Assembly: GCF_001280305.1 (NCBI RefSeq)
Contig: NZ_CP012623.1
Span: 2,604,001-2,668,000, forward strand
DNA from: Hymenobacter sp. DG25A
GTDB taxonomy: Bacteria > Bacteroidota > Bacteroidia > Cytophagales > Hymenobacteraceae
Direction of reading: 5' to 3'
Length of the DNA stretch: 64,000 nucleotides
Shown here: piece after piece, positions 41,748 through 50,739 of the stretch
How the letters are laid out: each line of letters opens with the position of its first letter
Numbering within the stretch: position 1 is the first letter of the stretch
The notes under the pieces: generated by a model
Seen by the model: the letters and a program-made list of their open reading frames with translations, nothing else
Told to the model about the DNA's origin: nothing
Databases searched by the model: none
Made by a program: the position numbers and the translations under genes

Positions 41748-41771
41748 GCTTTCACTAGTACCTTCAAGCTT

Positions 41772-42089
41772 ATGTCTGCTACCTCCACTATTTTCCATAC
41801 CGGCAGCCTGCTGGCCGGCCGTCACTCTGCCATTGGCGAAACCAAAGGCCAGGTTCTGCTGGATAAAAACGGCCAGAAAGTCATTTTCAAAACCTTCCAG
41901 GCCGGCGAAGTCATGCCCACGCACGATGCGCCCATGGACGTGCTGGTAACCGTGCTGGCCGGCCGCCTCATCATCACCGTAGCCGATACGCCCACGGAAG
42001 TAGAAGCCGGCGACTTCGTCATCATTCCCGCCAAAGAGCGCCACTCCCTGACCTGCCTAGAGCCCGCCCGCATCCTGATTTACCGCTAG
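41772..42089 (+). CDS. Small single-domain cupin protein
   Basis: 105 residues forming one cupin barrel. The start at 41772 (MSATSTIF) is supported by a good promoter 24 nt upstream; the longer frame from 41649 would overlap that promoter. The metal-site motifs are reduced: MPTHDAPMDVLVTVLAGRL keeps His and Asp, and PAKERHSLTCLEPAR keeps the second-motif His. Such small cupins often bind a metal or a small ligand, but the ligand cannot be predicted. A terminator follows. Confidence 0.85.
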   Translation: MSATSTIFHTGSLLAGRHSAIGETKGQVLLDKNGQKVIFKTFQAGEVMPTHDAPMDVLVTVLAGRLIITVADTPTEVEAGDFVIIPAKERHSLTCLEPARILIYR

Positions 42090-42114
42090 CCGGATTTCGA
42101 ATTTATTTTCCCAG

Positions 42115-42140
42115 GAGCCTCCCCACCGGAGGCTCTTTTT
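42115..42140 (+). terminator. Terminator of the cupin gene
   Basis: GAGCCTCC and GGAGGCTC with a 5-nt loop, followed by five T. Confidence 0.85.
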
Positions 42141-42183
42141 GCGTTTGGGCTGTTTAAGAAAAGAGCAAACCTTTTGTAATAGA

Positions 42184-42286
42184 ACGTCATGTCGAGCGAA
42201 GTCGAGACATCTCGCGTGGGGTCGTTGCAGTGGTAACCATTGTATACCACACTAGCGAGATGTCTCGACTTCGCTCGACATGACGT
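42184..42286. repeat. Family A palindromic repeat, copy A5, with a half copy downstream
   Basis: Arms ACGTCATGTCGAGCGAAG... and ...CTTCGCTCGACATGACGT with a loop including CCACACTAGC. A degraded half copy (CAGCATGTGAGATGCTTTG) follows at about 42304-42333. With the terminator before it this fills the 325-nt gap between the cupin and aldehyde dehydrogenase genes. Confidence 0.9.
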
Positions 42287-42414
42287 CCTTTTTCCAACAA
42301 CCTCAGCATGTGAGATGCTTTGCGCTGCATGACGATATAGCACCGTTTCCCGTAATGCCGATAACTTGACCGCTCAACCGCTCCTCTATTCTTTCCAACC
42401 GACCTTTTCCTTCG

Positions 42415-43953
42415 ATGCCAAAAATCATTTCGCCCCAGGTAGAATATGCCGGCCTACTGGCCCAGGTAAAGCAGCTGACGCCGGAAATCTTTGATCAGGA
42501 AGGCCGCTTTCTGAACCTGCTGGAAGGCCGCTGGCAGGAGCCCGGCCAGCCCCGCGAGTTTATCTCGCCGGTAGATGGCACGGCGCTGGGCGCGCTGCCC
42601 ATGCTGGACCACGCCACCGGCCTGCGTGCCGTGCAGGCCGCCAAGCAGGAAGCCGCCGCCTGGGCCGCCATAGATTTGGATGAGCGCAAACGCCGCGTGC
42701 AGGACTGCCTGGTGCAGCTGCGCCCGCAGGTAGACCTCATTGGCAAGCTGCTGATCTGGGAAATCGGCAAAACCTATAAGCTAGGCTTTACGGACATTGA
42801 CCGCGCCATTGAGGGCGTGCAGTGGTACGTGGATAACATTGAAGGCATGCTGGACCAGCGCAAGCCCTTAGGGCTGGTGAGCAACATTGCCTCTTGGAAC
42901 TACCCCATGTCGGTGCTGCTGCACGCGGTGCTGGTGCAGGCGCTGTGCGGCAATGCCGTTATTGCCAAAACCCCTACCGATGGCGGCTTTATTTCCCTGA
43001 GCGTGACGTTTGCCATTGCCCGCCGCTGCGGCCTGCCCGTTACCCTGGTGAGCGGCCCCGGCGGCGAGCTGAGCGACGTGCTGGTGAAAAACGAAGCCAT
43101 TGACTGCCTGAGCTTTGTGGGTGGGCGCTACAACGGCCGCAACATTGCGGATGCCCTCAGCACCCACAACAAGCGCTACATGCTGGAAATGGAAGGCGTG
43201 AACACCTACGGCATCTGGGATTACAGCGACTGGGACACCCTGGCCGACCAGCTCAAAAAGGGCTACGACTACGGCAAGCAGCGCTGCACCGCCTACGTGC
43301 GCTTTGTGGTAGAGCGCCGCCTGTTTCCGCAGTTCCTGGAAACCTACTGGAACACTATCCGCAGCCTGCAGGTGGGCAACCCCACGCTCGTCGATAATAT
43401 CGGCGACAAGCTGCCGGATCTGGCCTTCGGACCCGTTATCAACAAAGCCCAGGCCGAAGACCTGGACCGCCTCTACGCCGACGCGCTGAAAACCGGCGCC
43501 ACGCCTATTTATGACGGCAAGCTGGACGACAGTCTTTTCCTGCCCGGCCAGGACCGCTCCGCTTACCGCGCCCCGCGGGCCCTGGTAAACCTGCCGCGCC
43601 AGAGCGAGCTGTACTTCAAAGAGCCCTTCGGCCCCATCGACAGCATTGTGCTGGTAGACCGGGTAGAGGAGTTGGTGGGCGAAATGAACATCAGCAACGG
43701 CGCGCTGGTAGCCGCTGTGGCCTCCGATGATGCCAAGTGGGCGGAACGTACGGCCAAGGAAGTACGCGCCTTCAAAGTGGGTATCAACAAGCTCCGCTCC
43801 CGCGGCGACCGGGAAGAGGTGTTCGGGGGCCTGGGCGAGTCCTGGAAGGGCGCGTTTGTGGGCGGCAAGCTGCTGGTAGAAGCCGTAACGGAGGGCAAAA
43901 CGCCGGTGCTGGGTAACTACCAGGATGCCACGCTGCTGCCGGAAAAGATTTAA
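42415..43953 (+). CDS. Aldehyde dehydrogenase family protein
   Basis: 512 residues of the NAD(P)-dependent aldehyde dehydrogenase superfamily. The N-terminal Rossmann part includes SNIASWNYPMSVLLHAVLVQALCGNAVIAKTP. The general base lies in MLEMEGVN and the catalytic cysteine in YGKQRCTAYVRF; the C-terminal end has PFGPIDSIVLVD and GGLGESWKGAF. The catalytic surroundings (EMEGVN in place of the usual ELGGK) mark a divergent branch, so no aldehyde can be named. Length is normal. Cytoplasmic. It may be read alone, as the aminotransferase behind it has its own promoter. Confidence 0.88.
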   Translation: MPKIISPQVEYAGLLAQVKQLTPEIFDQEGRFLNLLEGRWQEPGQPREFISPVDGTALGALPMLDHATGLRAVQAAKQEAAAWAAIDLDERKRRVQDCLVQLRPQVDLIGKLLIWEIGKTYKLGFTDIDRAIEGVQWYVDNIEGMLDQRKPLGLVSNIASWNYPMSVLLHAVLVQALCGNAVIAKTPTDGGFISLSVTFAIARRCGLPVTLVSGPGGELSDVLVKNEAIDCLSFVGGRYNGRNIADALSTHNKRYMLEMEGVNTYGIWDYSDWDTLADQLKKGYDYGKQRCTAYVRFVVERRLFPQFLETYWNTIRSLQVGNPTLVDNIGDKLPDLAFGPVINKAQAEDLDRLYADALKTGATPIYDGKLDDSLFLPGQDRSAYRAPRALVNLPRQSELYFKEPFGPIDSIVLVDRVEELVGEMNISNGALVAAVASDDAKWAERTAKEVRAFKVGINKLRSRGDREEVFGGLGESWKGAFVGGKLLVEAVTEGKTPVLGNYQDATLLPEKI

Positions 43954-44082
43954 AGGATGGTGGTGCGTTGCTAGAGGCCTTCTTTCTGGCACCGTGAGCC
44001 TGTCAAACAAAAGGTCCATGTAGCGCAGCCTATCAATTCTCAAATAGGCACTATTCGTGCCGCACATTTGCGCGCCCGGTCG

Positions 44083-44090
44083 TAGTTTTG
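44083..44090 (+). promoter_or_regulatory. -7 box touching the aminotransferase start codon
   Basis: TAGTTTTG matches TAnnTTTG and ends only 3 nt before the ATG at 44094. This implies either a leaderless mRNA or translation from the in-frame ATG at 44124. Confidence 0.45.
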
Positions 44091-44093
44091 GAG

Positions 44094-45293
44094 ATGCTGA
44101 CAATCTCCGAACGCGGCCGGGCGATGCCTTTGTCACCTTACCGGCGGCTCGCTCCATATGCCGAGGCGGCCAAAGCCCGCGGCCTCACTGTATACCACCT
44201 CAACATCGGCCAGCCGGATATTGAAACGCCCCCGGCTATGCTGGAAGCGGTGCGTAACGCGGATATCCGGGTGCTGGAATACAGCCACGGCGCGGGCCAC
44301 CCCAGCTACCGCCGCAAGCTGGCCACTTACTACCAGCGCGCCGGCATCAACGTCAGCGAAGACGAGATTATCGTAACAACCGGGGGCTCAGAGGCCATTT
44401 TGTTTGCCCTGCTGAGCTGCCTGAATCCCGGCGACGAAGTGCTGGTGCCGGAACCGTTTTATGGGGCCTACACCGCCTTTTCCATTGCCGCCGGCGTAAC
44501 CATGGTGCCGATGCGCTCTTACCTGGAAACCGGGTTTGCGCTGCCGCCCGTGCAGGAGTTGGAGCAACACGTATCAGCGCGCACCCGGGCCGTGCTCATC
44601 TGCAACCCCAACAATCCCACCGGCCACGTGTACAGCCGCGAGGAGCTGGAGCAGGTGCTGGCCCTTTGTGAGCGGCATGGCCTGTATTTGCTGGCCGATG
44701 AAGCCTACCGGGAGTTTTGCTACGAAAAGCCGTTTGTAAGTGCCCTGCACCTGGGGCCGGCCGCGGCCGAGCACGTGGTACTGCTGGATACCATTTCCAA
44801 GCGCTACAGCGCCTGCGGAGCCCGCCTAGGGGCTCTGGTCACGAAAAACAAGGCCGTGCACGATGCCGCCTTCCGCTTCGCGCAGATGCGCATCTCGCCG
44901 CCCGGGCTGGCCCAGCTGATGGGCGAAGCCGCGGCCGACCTGCCCGACTCCTACTTCGACCACACCAAAGCCGAATATCAGGCCCGTCGCGACCGGCTGG
45001 TGCAGCGCCTGCAGGCTATGCCCGGGGTGCGCTGCCCCATGCCCGGCGGCGCCTTCTATGTGCTCTGCCGCCTGCCTGTGGATAGCACCGAGCGGTTTGC
45101 GCAGTGGCTGCTGGAAGAGTTTGACCACAAAGGCCAGACGGTGATGATGTCGCCGGCCTCGGGCTTTTACGCCACCCCCGGCGCGGGCCTCGATGAGGTA
45201 CGCTTGGCGTACGTGCTCAACCTCACGGCCCTGGATGCCGCCATGGACTGCCTGGCCCACGCGCTGGAAGTATATCCTGGTCGGCGGGAATAA
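44094..45293 (+). CDS. Class I/II pyridoxal-phosphate aminotransferase
   Basis: 399 residues of the aspartate aminotransferase fold. The N-terminus MLTISERG and HLNIGQPDIETPP match related Bacteroidota enzymes. TTGGSEAILFAL binds the PLP phosphate, NPNNPTG (171-177) and DEAYREF are present, and the Schiff-base lysine is K236 in SKRYSACGAR. The amino donor and acceptor are not predictable; aspartate or other amino acids are plausible. The ATG at 44094 is chosen from similarity to relatives although it lies only 3 nt behind a promoter box. Confidence 0.92.
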   Translation: MLTISERGRAMPLSPYRRLAPYAEAAKARGLTVYHLNIGQPDIETPPAMLEAVRNADIRVLEYSHGAGHPSYRRKLATYYQRAGINVSEDEIIVTTGGSEAILFALLSCLNPGDEVLVPEPFYGAYTAFSIAAGVTMVPMRSYLETGFALPPVQELEQHVSARTRAVLICNPNNPTGHVYSREELEQVLALCERHGLYLLADEAYREFCYEKPFVSALHLGPAAAEHVVLLDTISKRYSACGARLGALVTKNKAVHDAAFRFAQMRISPPGLAQLMGEAAADLPDSYFDHTKAEYQARRDRLVQRLQAMPGVRCPMPGGAFYVLCRLPVDSTERFAQWLLEEFDHKGQTVMMSPASGFYATPGAGLDEVRLAYVLNLTALDAAMDCLAHALEVYPGRRE

Positions 45294-45380
45294 CCCACTT
45301 ACCGGGGTAGCGTTGGTGGAAGGCAGACAAACGGCTATCTTCCAGCCCTCGCATATCCGGTTTTCCTACTAAAGTTCTTC

Positions 45381-46055
45381 ATGGCACACGCTACCACCGA
45401 AACCTCTCCTGCCAAAAAATACTCCGCGGGCCTGCGCATCTGGCACTGGGCCAACTGGGCGGTTATTTCCGGTTTGCTAAGCACCATTCTGTTTCTGAAG
45501 GTTATCATTAACATAAAGGGGCTTTTTCCGAAGATGCAGGAGACCCTGGCGAAAAACGGGGTGGAGGCCACTACGGAGCAGCTGCGCAGCATTGGCGGGC
45601 TGGTGAATCACCGCATCTGGGACTGGCATATTTACCTGGGCGTAACTCTGGCCGGACTGCTGCTTTGGCGCATTATTGTAGAGGTATTGCAGCCGGCTTC
45701 GCAGAAATTCAGCGCCCGCCTGCATCAGGCCAAACAGTCTACTCATGATGCGCCCTACAAAGCCTTTCGGGTGCGGCACTCAGTGGCCGTGAAGTACTCT
45801 TACCTGCTATTTTATGTGCTGTTGCTGGTGATGGTAGTTACCGGGCTGGCCCTTATCTACGCCGATGACGTGGCGGCGCTGCACAAGCTGGAGCATACCA
45901 TCAAGGAGGTGCATAACGTGAATATGTACCTCATTCTGGCCTTCTTCGCCGTGCATCTGCTGGGCGTAGTCTGGGCCGAGCTGACCAAGGACCGGGGCAT
46001 TGTTTCCGAGATGATTCACGGCGGCGGCCCCAACCCAACAGATAAGCAGGCCTGA
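45381..46055 (+). CDS. Cytochrome b/b6-type membrane protein
   Basis: 224 residues with four transmembrane helices (about 20-45, 78-98, 137-160, 180-200). Histidines suited to bind two hemes lie in WHWANW, HRIWDWH, RHSVAVKY and AVHLLGVVW. The pattern fits the cytochrome b561/Ni-Fe hydrogenase b-subunit superfamily, which passes electrons across the membrane. No hydrogenase or dehydrogenase gene lies next to it, so its redox partner is unknown. TATCTTCC at 45336-45343 is a probable -7 box. The gap to the next gene is about 120 nt. Confidence 0.85.
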   Translation: MAHATTETSPAKKYSAGLRIWHWANWAVISGLLSTILFLKVIINIKGLFPKMQETLAKNGVEATTEQLRSIGGLVNHRIWDWHIYLGVTLAGLLLWRIIVEVLQPASQKFSARLHQAKQSTHDAPYKAFRVRHSVAVKYSYLLFYVLLLVMVVTGLALIYADDVAALHKLEHTIKEVHNVNMYLILAFFAVHLLGVVWAELTKDRGIVSEMIHGGGPNPTDKQA

Positions 46056-46174
46056 TCCTTGCAGGCTGGGATTTTTCCTCAGGAAAAACGCCCGGCGCTG
46101 TGTAACTTCCATCCGCCCTGGCGGCCACTTTGCTGGCTCCCGGGGCGGATTTTTAGCTTTTTCACCGTTTTTGT

Positions 46175-46678
46175 ATGCGTAGCTGTCTGTTGCTGTTGGG
46201 AGTATTAGGTTCGGGGTGGTTGATCAGCAGTACACCCCCAAAGCTGGCCGCGGCCCACACCCTTACCCTGCGCCGTAATGGCGAGGCCGTCGTCACCGAT
46301 TCGCTCAGCTCCCGCTTTGATGTAACCCCCAACGGCGGGCAAGTCCTCACCCTGACCATTGTGCCCGCCGCCACACCCGACGACCCCGGCCTGACCATTA
46401 TGGTAGATGAATTCAAGCCCATACCGGCCGTATACCGCTTCAAGGAAATCCTCACCGGACACATCCGCGAGGCGTATTATCAGGTGGGCGACGTATCCGC
46501 CGAATCCAAAGCCTGCCAGCTGAATGATGGCGAAGTACGCATTACGGCCGTGGATACCGAGCATCACCTGCTCACGGGCACTTACCGCGCGGTGGTCTGC
46601 CAGACCAATGTAGCGCGCAGCGCGGCCAAACGCCTGGTGCTGGAGGGGAGCTTTACGTATCCATACGAGGTGCGGTAG
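46175..46678 (+). CDS. Secreted hypothetical protein
   Basis: 167 residues with an N-terminal signal (CLLLLGVLGSGWLISS). The mature part is beta-rich (HTLTLRRNGEAVVTD, LTLTIVPAATPDDPGLTIMV, VRITAVDTEHHLLTGTYRAVVC) with two cysteines that could pair. The layout resembles small periplasmic beta-sandwich proteins of Bacteroidota (DUF6252-like), but I cannot confirm the family. It is followed by a terminator and then a convergent gene. Confidence 0.65.
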   Translation: MRSCLLLLGVLGSGWLISSTPPKLAAAHTLTLRRNGEAVVTDSLSSRFDVTPNGGQVLTLTIVPAATPDDPGLTIMVDEFKPIPAVYRFKEILTGHIREAYYQVGDVSAESKACQLNDGEVRITAVDTEHHLLTGTYRAVVCQTNVARSAAKRLVLEGSFTYPYEVR

Positions 46679-46690
46679 GCACAAAAAAAG

Positions 46691-46729
46691 AACGTCAGGC
46701 AGCGGCGCTAGCCCCTGCCTGACGTTTTT
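46691..46729. terminator. Terminator between the secreted protein and alcohol dehydrogenase genes
   Basis: AACGTCAGGCAG pairs with CTGCCTGACGTT; T-run follows on the plus strand and an A-run precedes it. Confidence 0.85.
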
Positions 46730-46745
46730 CAGTTAGTAGGTTCTC

Positions 46746-47789
46746 TTACAGCGTCGCCATATCAATTACGAAGCGGTATTTCACGTCGGCTTTCAGCATC
46801 CGCTCGTAGGCTTCGTTGATGTAGTTCATGGGAATGACTTCGACATCGGAAACGATGTTGTGGCGGGCGCAGAAGTCCAGCATTTCCTGAGTTTCATCGA
46901 TGCCGCCGATAAGCGAGCCGGCAATGCGGCGGCGCTTGGCAATGAGGTTAAAGGCATGCAGCTGCGGCGCTTCCGGGGGCACGCCCAGCAGAATCATGGT
47001 TCCGTCGCGGCGCAGCAGGTTCACGTACAGGCTCATATCCAGGGGCGCTGATACCGTGTTAAGGATGAAATCGAAGTAGTTGGTAACGCTGTTCAGCGCC
47101 TCAGCATCTTTGGTTACCACAAACTTGTGGGCTCCCAGCGCCTTGGCATCTGCCTCTTTATTAGGCGAGGTGCTGAGCACGGTTACTTCGGCACCCATAG
47201 CGGCGGCCAGCTTTACGGCCATGTGGCCCAGGCCGCCCAGGCCCATAACACCCACGCGGTGCCCCTCGCCTACTTTCCACTGGCGCAGCGGCGAGTACGT
47301 GGTAATGCCGGCGCACAGCAGCGGTGCAACGCCGGCCAGCGGCAGGCTATCGGGCACACGCAAGGTGAAGGCCTCATTTACCACAATCTGGTTGGAGTAG
47401 CCACCGTAGGTAGGCGCCCCCGATTTCAGCTCGCGACCATTGTAGGTGCCTACAAAGCCTACTTCGCAGTACTGTTCCAGGCCTTCGCGGCAACTGGGGC
47501 AGGTGCGGCAGGAGTCTACCATGCAGCCTACGCCGGCCAAGTCGCCGGCTTTGAACAGACGTACCTGATTGCCTACCTGGGTTACGCGGCCCACAATTTC
47601 GTGGCCGGGCACCATAGGGAAGATCGAGCCGCCCCACTCGTCGCGCACCTGGTGCAGGTCGGAGTGGCACACGCCACAGAACAGAATTTCAATTTGCACA
47701 TCGTGCGGGCCGACGTCGCGGCGCTCAAACTGGAAAGGCTCCAGCGGAATATTAACCGCGGGAGCGGCATAGGCTTTGGTTGGTAGCAT
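46746..47789 (-). CDS. NAD(P)-dependent zinc alcohol dehydrogenase (cinnamyl-alcohol dehydrogenase branch)
   Basis: 347 residues. Catalytic zinc ligands are in CHSD (C41) and GHE (H63, E64); the structural site has C94, C97, C100 and C108. The coenzyme motif is GLGGLGHMAVKLA. The pattern, including SDLHQVRDEWG, places it in the YahK/CAD branch of NADPH-dependent aldehyde reductases with wide substrate range. Usually cytoplasmic and used for aldehyde detoxification. It is distinct from the dehydrogenase at 8806, which belongs to another branch. Monocistronic. Confidence 0.93.
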   Translation of the reverse strand: MLPTKAYAAPAVNIPLEPFQFERRDVGPHDVQIEILFCGVCHSDLHQVRDEWGGSIFPMVPGHEIVGRVTQVGNQVRLFKAGDLAGVGCMVDSCRTCPSCREGLEQYCEVGFVGTYNGRELKSGAPTYGGYSNQIVVNEAFTLRVPDSLPLAGVAPLLCAGITTYSPLRQWKVGEGHRVGVMGLGGLGHMAVKLAAAMGAEVTVLSTSPNKEADAKALGAHKFVVTKDAEALNSVTNYFDFILNTVSAPLDMSLYVNLLRRDGTMILLGVPPEAPQLHAFNLIAKRRRIAGSLIGGIDETQEMLDFCARHNIVSDVEVIPMNYINEAYERMLKADVKYRFVIDMATL

Positions 47790-47879
47790 GGTTGTTCTGG
47801 TAAATAGTGCGGATATAGAAACGTTAACTGATCCGGCGAAGGAAAGTTGAGGCGGGGGCCGCTCATATTGTGCTTTCCC

Positions 47880-47887
47880 TATTTTTG
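47880..47887 (+). promoter_or_regulatory. -7 box for the GT39 gene
   Basis: TATTTTTG is an exact TAnnTTTG match, 20 nt before the ATG at 47908. Confidence 0.5.
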
Positions 47888-47907
47888 AGGAATTCTACGT
47901 TTCCTCT

Positions 47908-49455
47908 ATGTCTGCACTTTATGCACCTGCCCGCCGGTTTTACGGAGGCTGGCTCCTGGCTTTTTTCTTTCTCAAGCTGCTGGGCCAGTACCTGCTCATT
48001 CACCCAACCTACCAGCTCCACCGCGACGAATACCTGCACCTCGACCAGGCAAACCACTTGGCCTGGGGCTATATCTCCCTGCCGCCGCTTACCTCCTGGG
48101 TAGCGTGGTTGGTGCAGGCGCTGGGCAACGGGGAGTTCTGGGTACATTTCTTCCCGGCGCTGTTCGGGGCGCTTACGCTGGCCCTGGTGTGGGCATTGGT
48201 GCATGAGCTATGGGGCGGCCTCTACGCCAAACTGCTGGCCGCTACGGCCGTGCTACTTTCGGCGCTCCTGCGCCTGAACCTGCTGTTTCAGCCTAACTCC
48301 TTTGATATTCTGGCCTGGACGGCCGCTTATTACTGCCTGATTCGGTACCTGAATACCCGGCGCGCCGGCTGGATGCTGGCCTTGGGCATAGTGCTGGGCC
48401 TGGGCATGCTGAATAAATACAATGTATTATTCTGGGCGGCGGGTATGCTGCCGGCCCTGTTGCTGTCTGAGCATCGAAACCGGGTGTTTGGCCACCGGGC
48501 TACCTATCTGGCGCTGGGCTTGGCGCTGCTGATATTTCTGCCCAACCTGCTCTGGCAAATACAGCACAGCTTCCCGGTAGTGTGGCACATGAACGAGCTG
48601 CAAAAAACCCAGCTGGTACACGTAGAGCGCGCCGGTTTTCTGAAGGAGCAGCTGCTGTTCTTTTTGAATAGCCTGTTTGTGCTGGTGGCTGCTTTTGTGG
48701 GCCTGTGGCGCTATGCTCCTTTGAAACCCTATCGGTTTGTGGGCTGGAGCGTGCTGTTTACGCTGGCGCTGTTCACGTACCTGCGCGCCAAGGGCTATTA
48801 TGCCGTGGGGCTGTACCCGGTGCTGCTGGCCATTGGGGCCGTTTACCTGGAGCATGTGTTGCGCGCCGGGCCCTGGCGCTACGTGCGGCCGGTATTAGTG
48901 GCGGTTATAGCTGCCTTGTTTATACCCATGCTGCTGATAGCCTTTCCCAACCGGCCGCCCCAGGCCATTCAGCAAAAAGGCGAGCGGTACCGGGCAATGG
49001 GTTTACTCCGCTGGGAAGATGGCCGCGACCATGCCCTGCCCCAGGATTTTGCCGATATGCTGGGCTGGCGCGAAATGGCAACCAAGGCCGAACAGGCGTA
49101 TCAGCTGCTGCCTGATTCCCTGCGCCAACACACGCTGGTGCTCTGCGACAATTACGGGCAAACCGGTGCGCTCAATTACTACGCCCTTCACCGGCTCCCG
49201 CCGGCCGTTTCCGTCAATGCCGATTACGTGTACTGGTTTCCGGACCTGCACCAAATCAAGGCCATCATACTGGTGTCCAATGATGCCCTTTCGGCGGAAG
49301 ATGCCCGGCATTTTGCCCGCGTGCAGCAAACCGGCACCGTAGCCGAGCCGCTGGCCCGGGAATATGGTGCCCGTATTTACCTGCTCACCGGCCCCGATGC
49401 AGCAATTCTGCAGCAGCTAAAGCAGGAAATAATGGATGGGCAGCAGCTAAAATAG
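47908..49455 (+). CDS. GT39-type membrane glycosyltransferase (ArnT/PMT-like)
   Basis: 515 residues with about ten to eleven transmembrane helices. The first periplasmic loop holds HRDEYLHLDQANHLAWGY, with the acidic pair expected for the GT39/ArnT (PMT_2) fold that uses polyprenyl-phosphate sugars. The C-terminal 150 residues form a soluble periplasmic domain (GYYAVGLYPVLLA ... ALNYYALHRLPPAVSVNADYVYWFPDL). These enzymes add sugars to lipid A, proteins or other surface molecules; the acceptor here is unknown. No other polymer genes lie close. Confidence 0.87.
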   Translation: MSALYAPARRFYGGWLLAFFFLKLLGQYLLIHPTYQLHRDEYLHLDQANHLAWGYISLPPLTSWVAWLVQALGNGEFWVHFFPALFGALTLALVWALVHELWGGLYAKLLAATAVLLSALLRLNLLFQPNSFDILAWTAAYYCLIRYLNTRRAGWMLALGIVLGLGMLNKYNVLFWAAGMLPALLLSEHRNRVFGHRATYLALGLALLIFLPNLLWQIQHSFPVVWHMNELQKTQLVHVERAGFLKEQLLFFLNSLFVLVAAFVGLWRYAPLKPYRFVGWSVLFTLALFTYLRAKGYYAVGLYPVLLAIGAVYLEHVLRAGPWRYVRPVLVAVIAALFIPMLLIAFPNRPPQAIQQKGERYRAMGLLRWEDGRDHALPQDFADMLGWREMATKAEQAYQLLPDSLRQHTLVLCDNYGQTGALNYYALHRLPPAVSVNADYVYWFPDLHQIKAIILVSNDALSAEDARHFARVQQTGTVAEPLAREYGARIYLLTGPDAAILQQLKQEIMDGQQLK

Positions 49456-49463
49456 CTGGCTAC

Positions 49464-50207
49464 TCATTGCGCCTTCTTCAATTGTGCCTGGGCGCCTTTG
49501 CTGGTTTCGGCGGCTTCTACGGGCGGGGCCGCTGCCGCGGGAGGCGCGGTGTGGCCGGTGCGCAGCATTTCTTCTACCTGGGCATGCAGCCGCTGCATAG
49601 ACTGATGAGCGAAGCGGCGCTGCAGCATGCGCCCAAACAGCTTAAAGCCTAACCAGTAAAACGGGTTGCTGATTTTGCCCACCTGCGAAAAGGCATGAAT
49701 GCGAAATACCACACGGCCGGTAGTCAGAAACTTGTGCACGGTGAAGTCAATCTGCCCGCGCTCAAAATGGCCTTCCAGTGTGCGGTAGTTGTAGCCCCAC
49801 ACCTGCTCCTCGCCCTCCGGAGAAGTCCGCTTTTCATCAGTTACGCCCCCAATTCGCACGCCAAACCAGAAGGTAAAAAAAAGGAAGCGCCCCCGCAGCA
49901 CCATCAGGCGCTTTTCCAGTGGCTGATCGGGCACAAAAATGCCGGTTATGAGGCCAGGAGGTGGGAAGGAGTAGCGGCGCAGCACCTCGCGGGCAGCTTC
50001 CCAACTGCCATTAAGGACGGGTGGTCCGGGCGTTTCGGGCGGCAGTTCTATTTCGTAGTCATCCACGCGCCAGCCGTTTTCGGCGGTGTATTCATTGGTA
50101 GCGGTCAGGTCGAAGTTGACTTTCGCCTTCTCGTAGGCTTCCAGCCGGGGCCGATACTGTTCCCAGAGCGGCGGTGCTTCAGCCCTGTTTAACGTCGTGC
50201 TTGGCAT
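49464..50207 (-). CDS. DUF1990 family protein
   Basis: 247 residues from the ATG at 50207 (the frame allows 50228). The DUF1990 signature is visible as VWGYNYRTLEGHFERGQIDFTVHKFLTTGRVVFRIHAFSQVGKI, with an Ala/Lys-rich low-complexity tail. No catalytic residue is known. It overlaps the 3' end of a second, related gene by about 29 nt, showing translational coupling. No signal peptide. The paired arrangement suggests that both subunits act together. Confidence 0.75.
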   Translation of the reverse strand: MPSTTLNRAEAPPLWEQYRPRLEAYEKAKVNFDLTATNEYTAENGWRVDDYEIELPPETPGPPVLNGSWEAAREVLRRYSFPPPGLITGIFVPDQPLEKRLMVLRGRFLFFTFWFGVRIGGVTDEKRTSPEGEEQVWGYNYRTLEGHFERGQIDFTVHKFLTTGRVVFRIHAFSQVGKISNPFYWLGFKLFGRMLQRRFAHQSMQRLHAQVEEMLRTGHTAPPAAAAPPVEAAETSKGAQAQLKKAQ

Positions 50208-50739
50208 GGTCGTGGTTGATGGTTTCAATGGTAACCGGACCCAGGGCCTGGCCGCCGCTGGCCTCGGCTACCCGCTCGCAGAAAATGCGCCAGGTATTTT
50301 CCTGCACGCGCTTGCCCACCCCCAGCGTATCGTAGGCAAAGGACACGAGGCCATCGCGGGAGCGGGCCCAAGAGTGAATTTCAAAGCGCAGTTTCCCACC
50401 CGCCTTGCGGCGCACCGAAAACCGGATGCGGCCGGCCTCCGGGTGGCCTTCCAGCGTAACAAACTCAAAATAGGTCTTTTCAATGCGCGTGACGCGCACC
50501 GTGCCGTTCCAGGGACCCAGAATTTTGATGGAAAATTCGTCGCCCTTCTGCAGGCAGTCAGAAGCGCCCTTTCGCTTTTCAAACTCCGCCAGTAAGTCGG
50601 GCGAGAAATAGGGCACGTCGCACTGCACGCGGCGAAGCAGCTCATCCGCCGCCAGCGTAGCGCCTTCAATATCTACATAGTACCGGCGCTCCAATAAAGG
50701 ACCACTACCCACTGCGGCAGGCTGTTCTGATTTTTCCAT
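50179..50739 (-). CDS. Second DUF1990-like protein
   Basis: 186 residues. The central part, FEFVTLEGHPEAGRIRFSVRRKAGGKLRFEIHSWARSRDGLVSF, follows the same pattern as its downstream neighbour (TLEGH, G-x-I-x-F, R-F-x-I-H), so the two genes are paralogues from a tandem duplication. It comes first in the transcript. The start MEKSEQPAAVG follows an AT-rich divergent region. Function unknown. Confidence 0.72.
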   Translation of the reverse strand: MEKSEQPAAVGSGPLLERRYYVDIEGATLAADELLRRVQCDVPYFSPDLLAEFEKRKGASDCLQKGDEFSIKILGPWNGTVRVTRIEKTYFEFVTLEGHPEAGRIRFSVRRKAGGKLRFEIHSWARSRDGLVSFAYDTLGVGKRVQENTWRIFCERVAEASGGQALGPVTIETINHDHAKHDVKQG

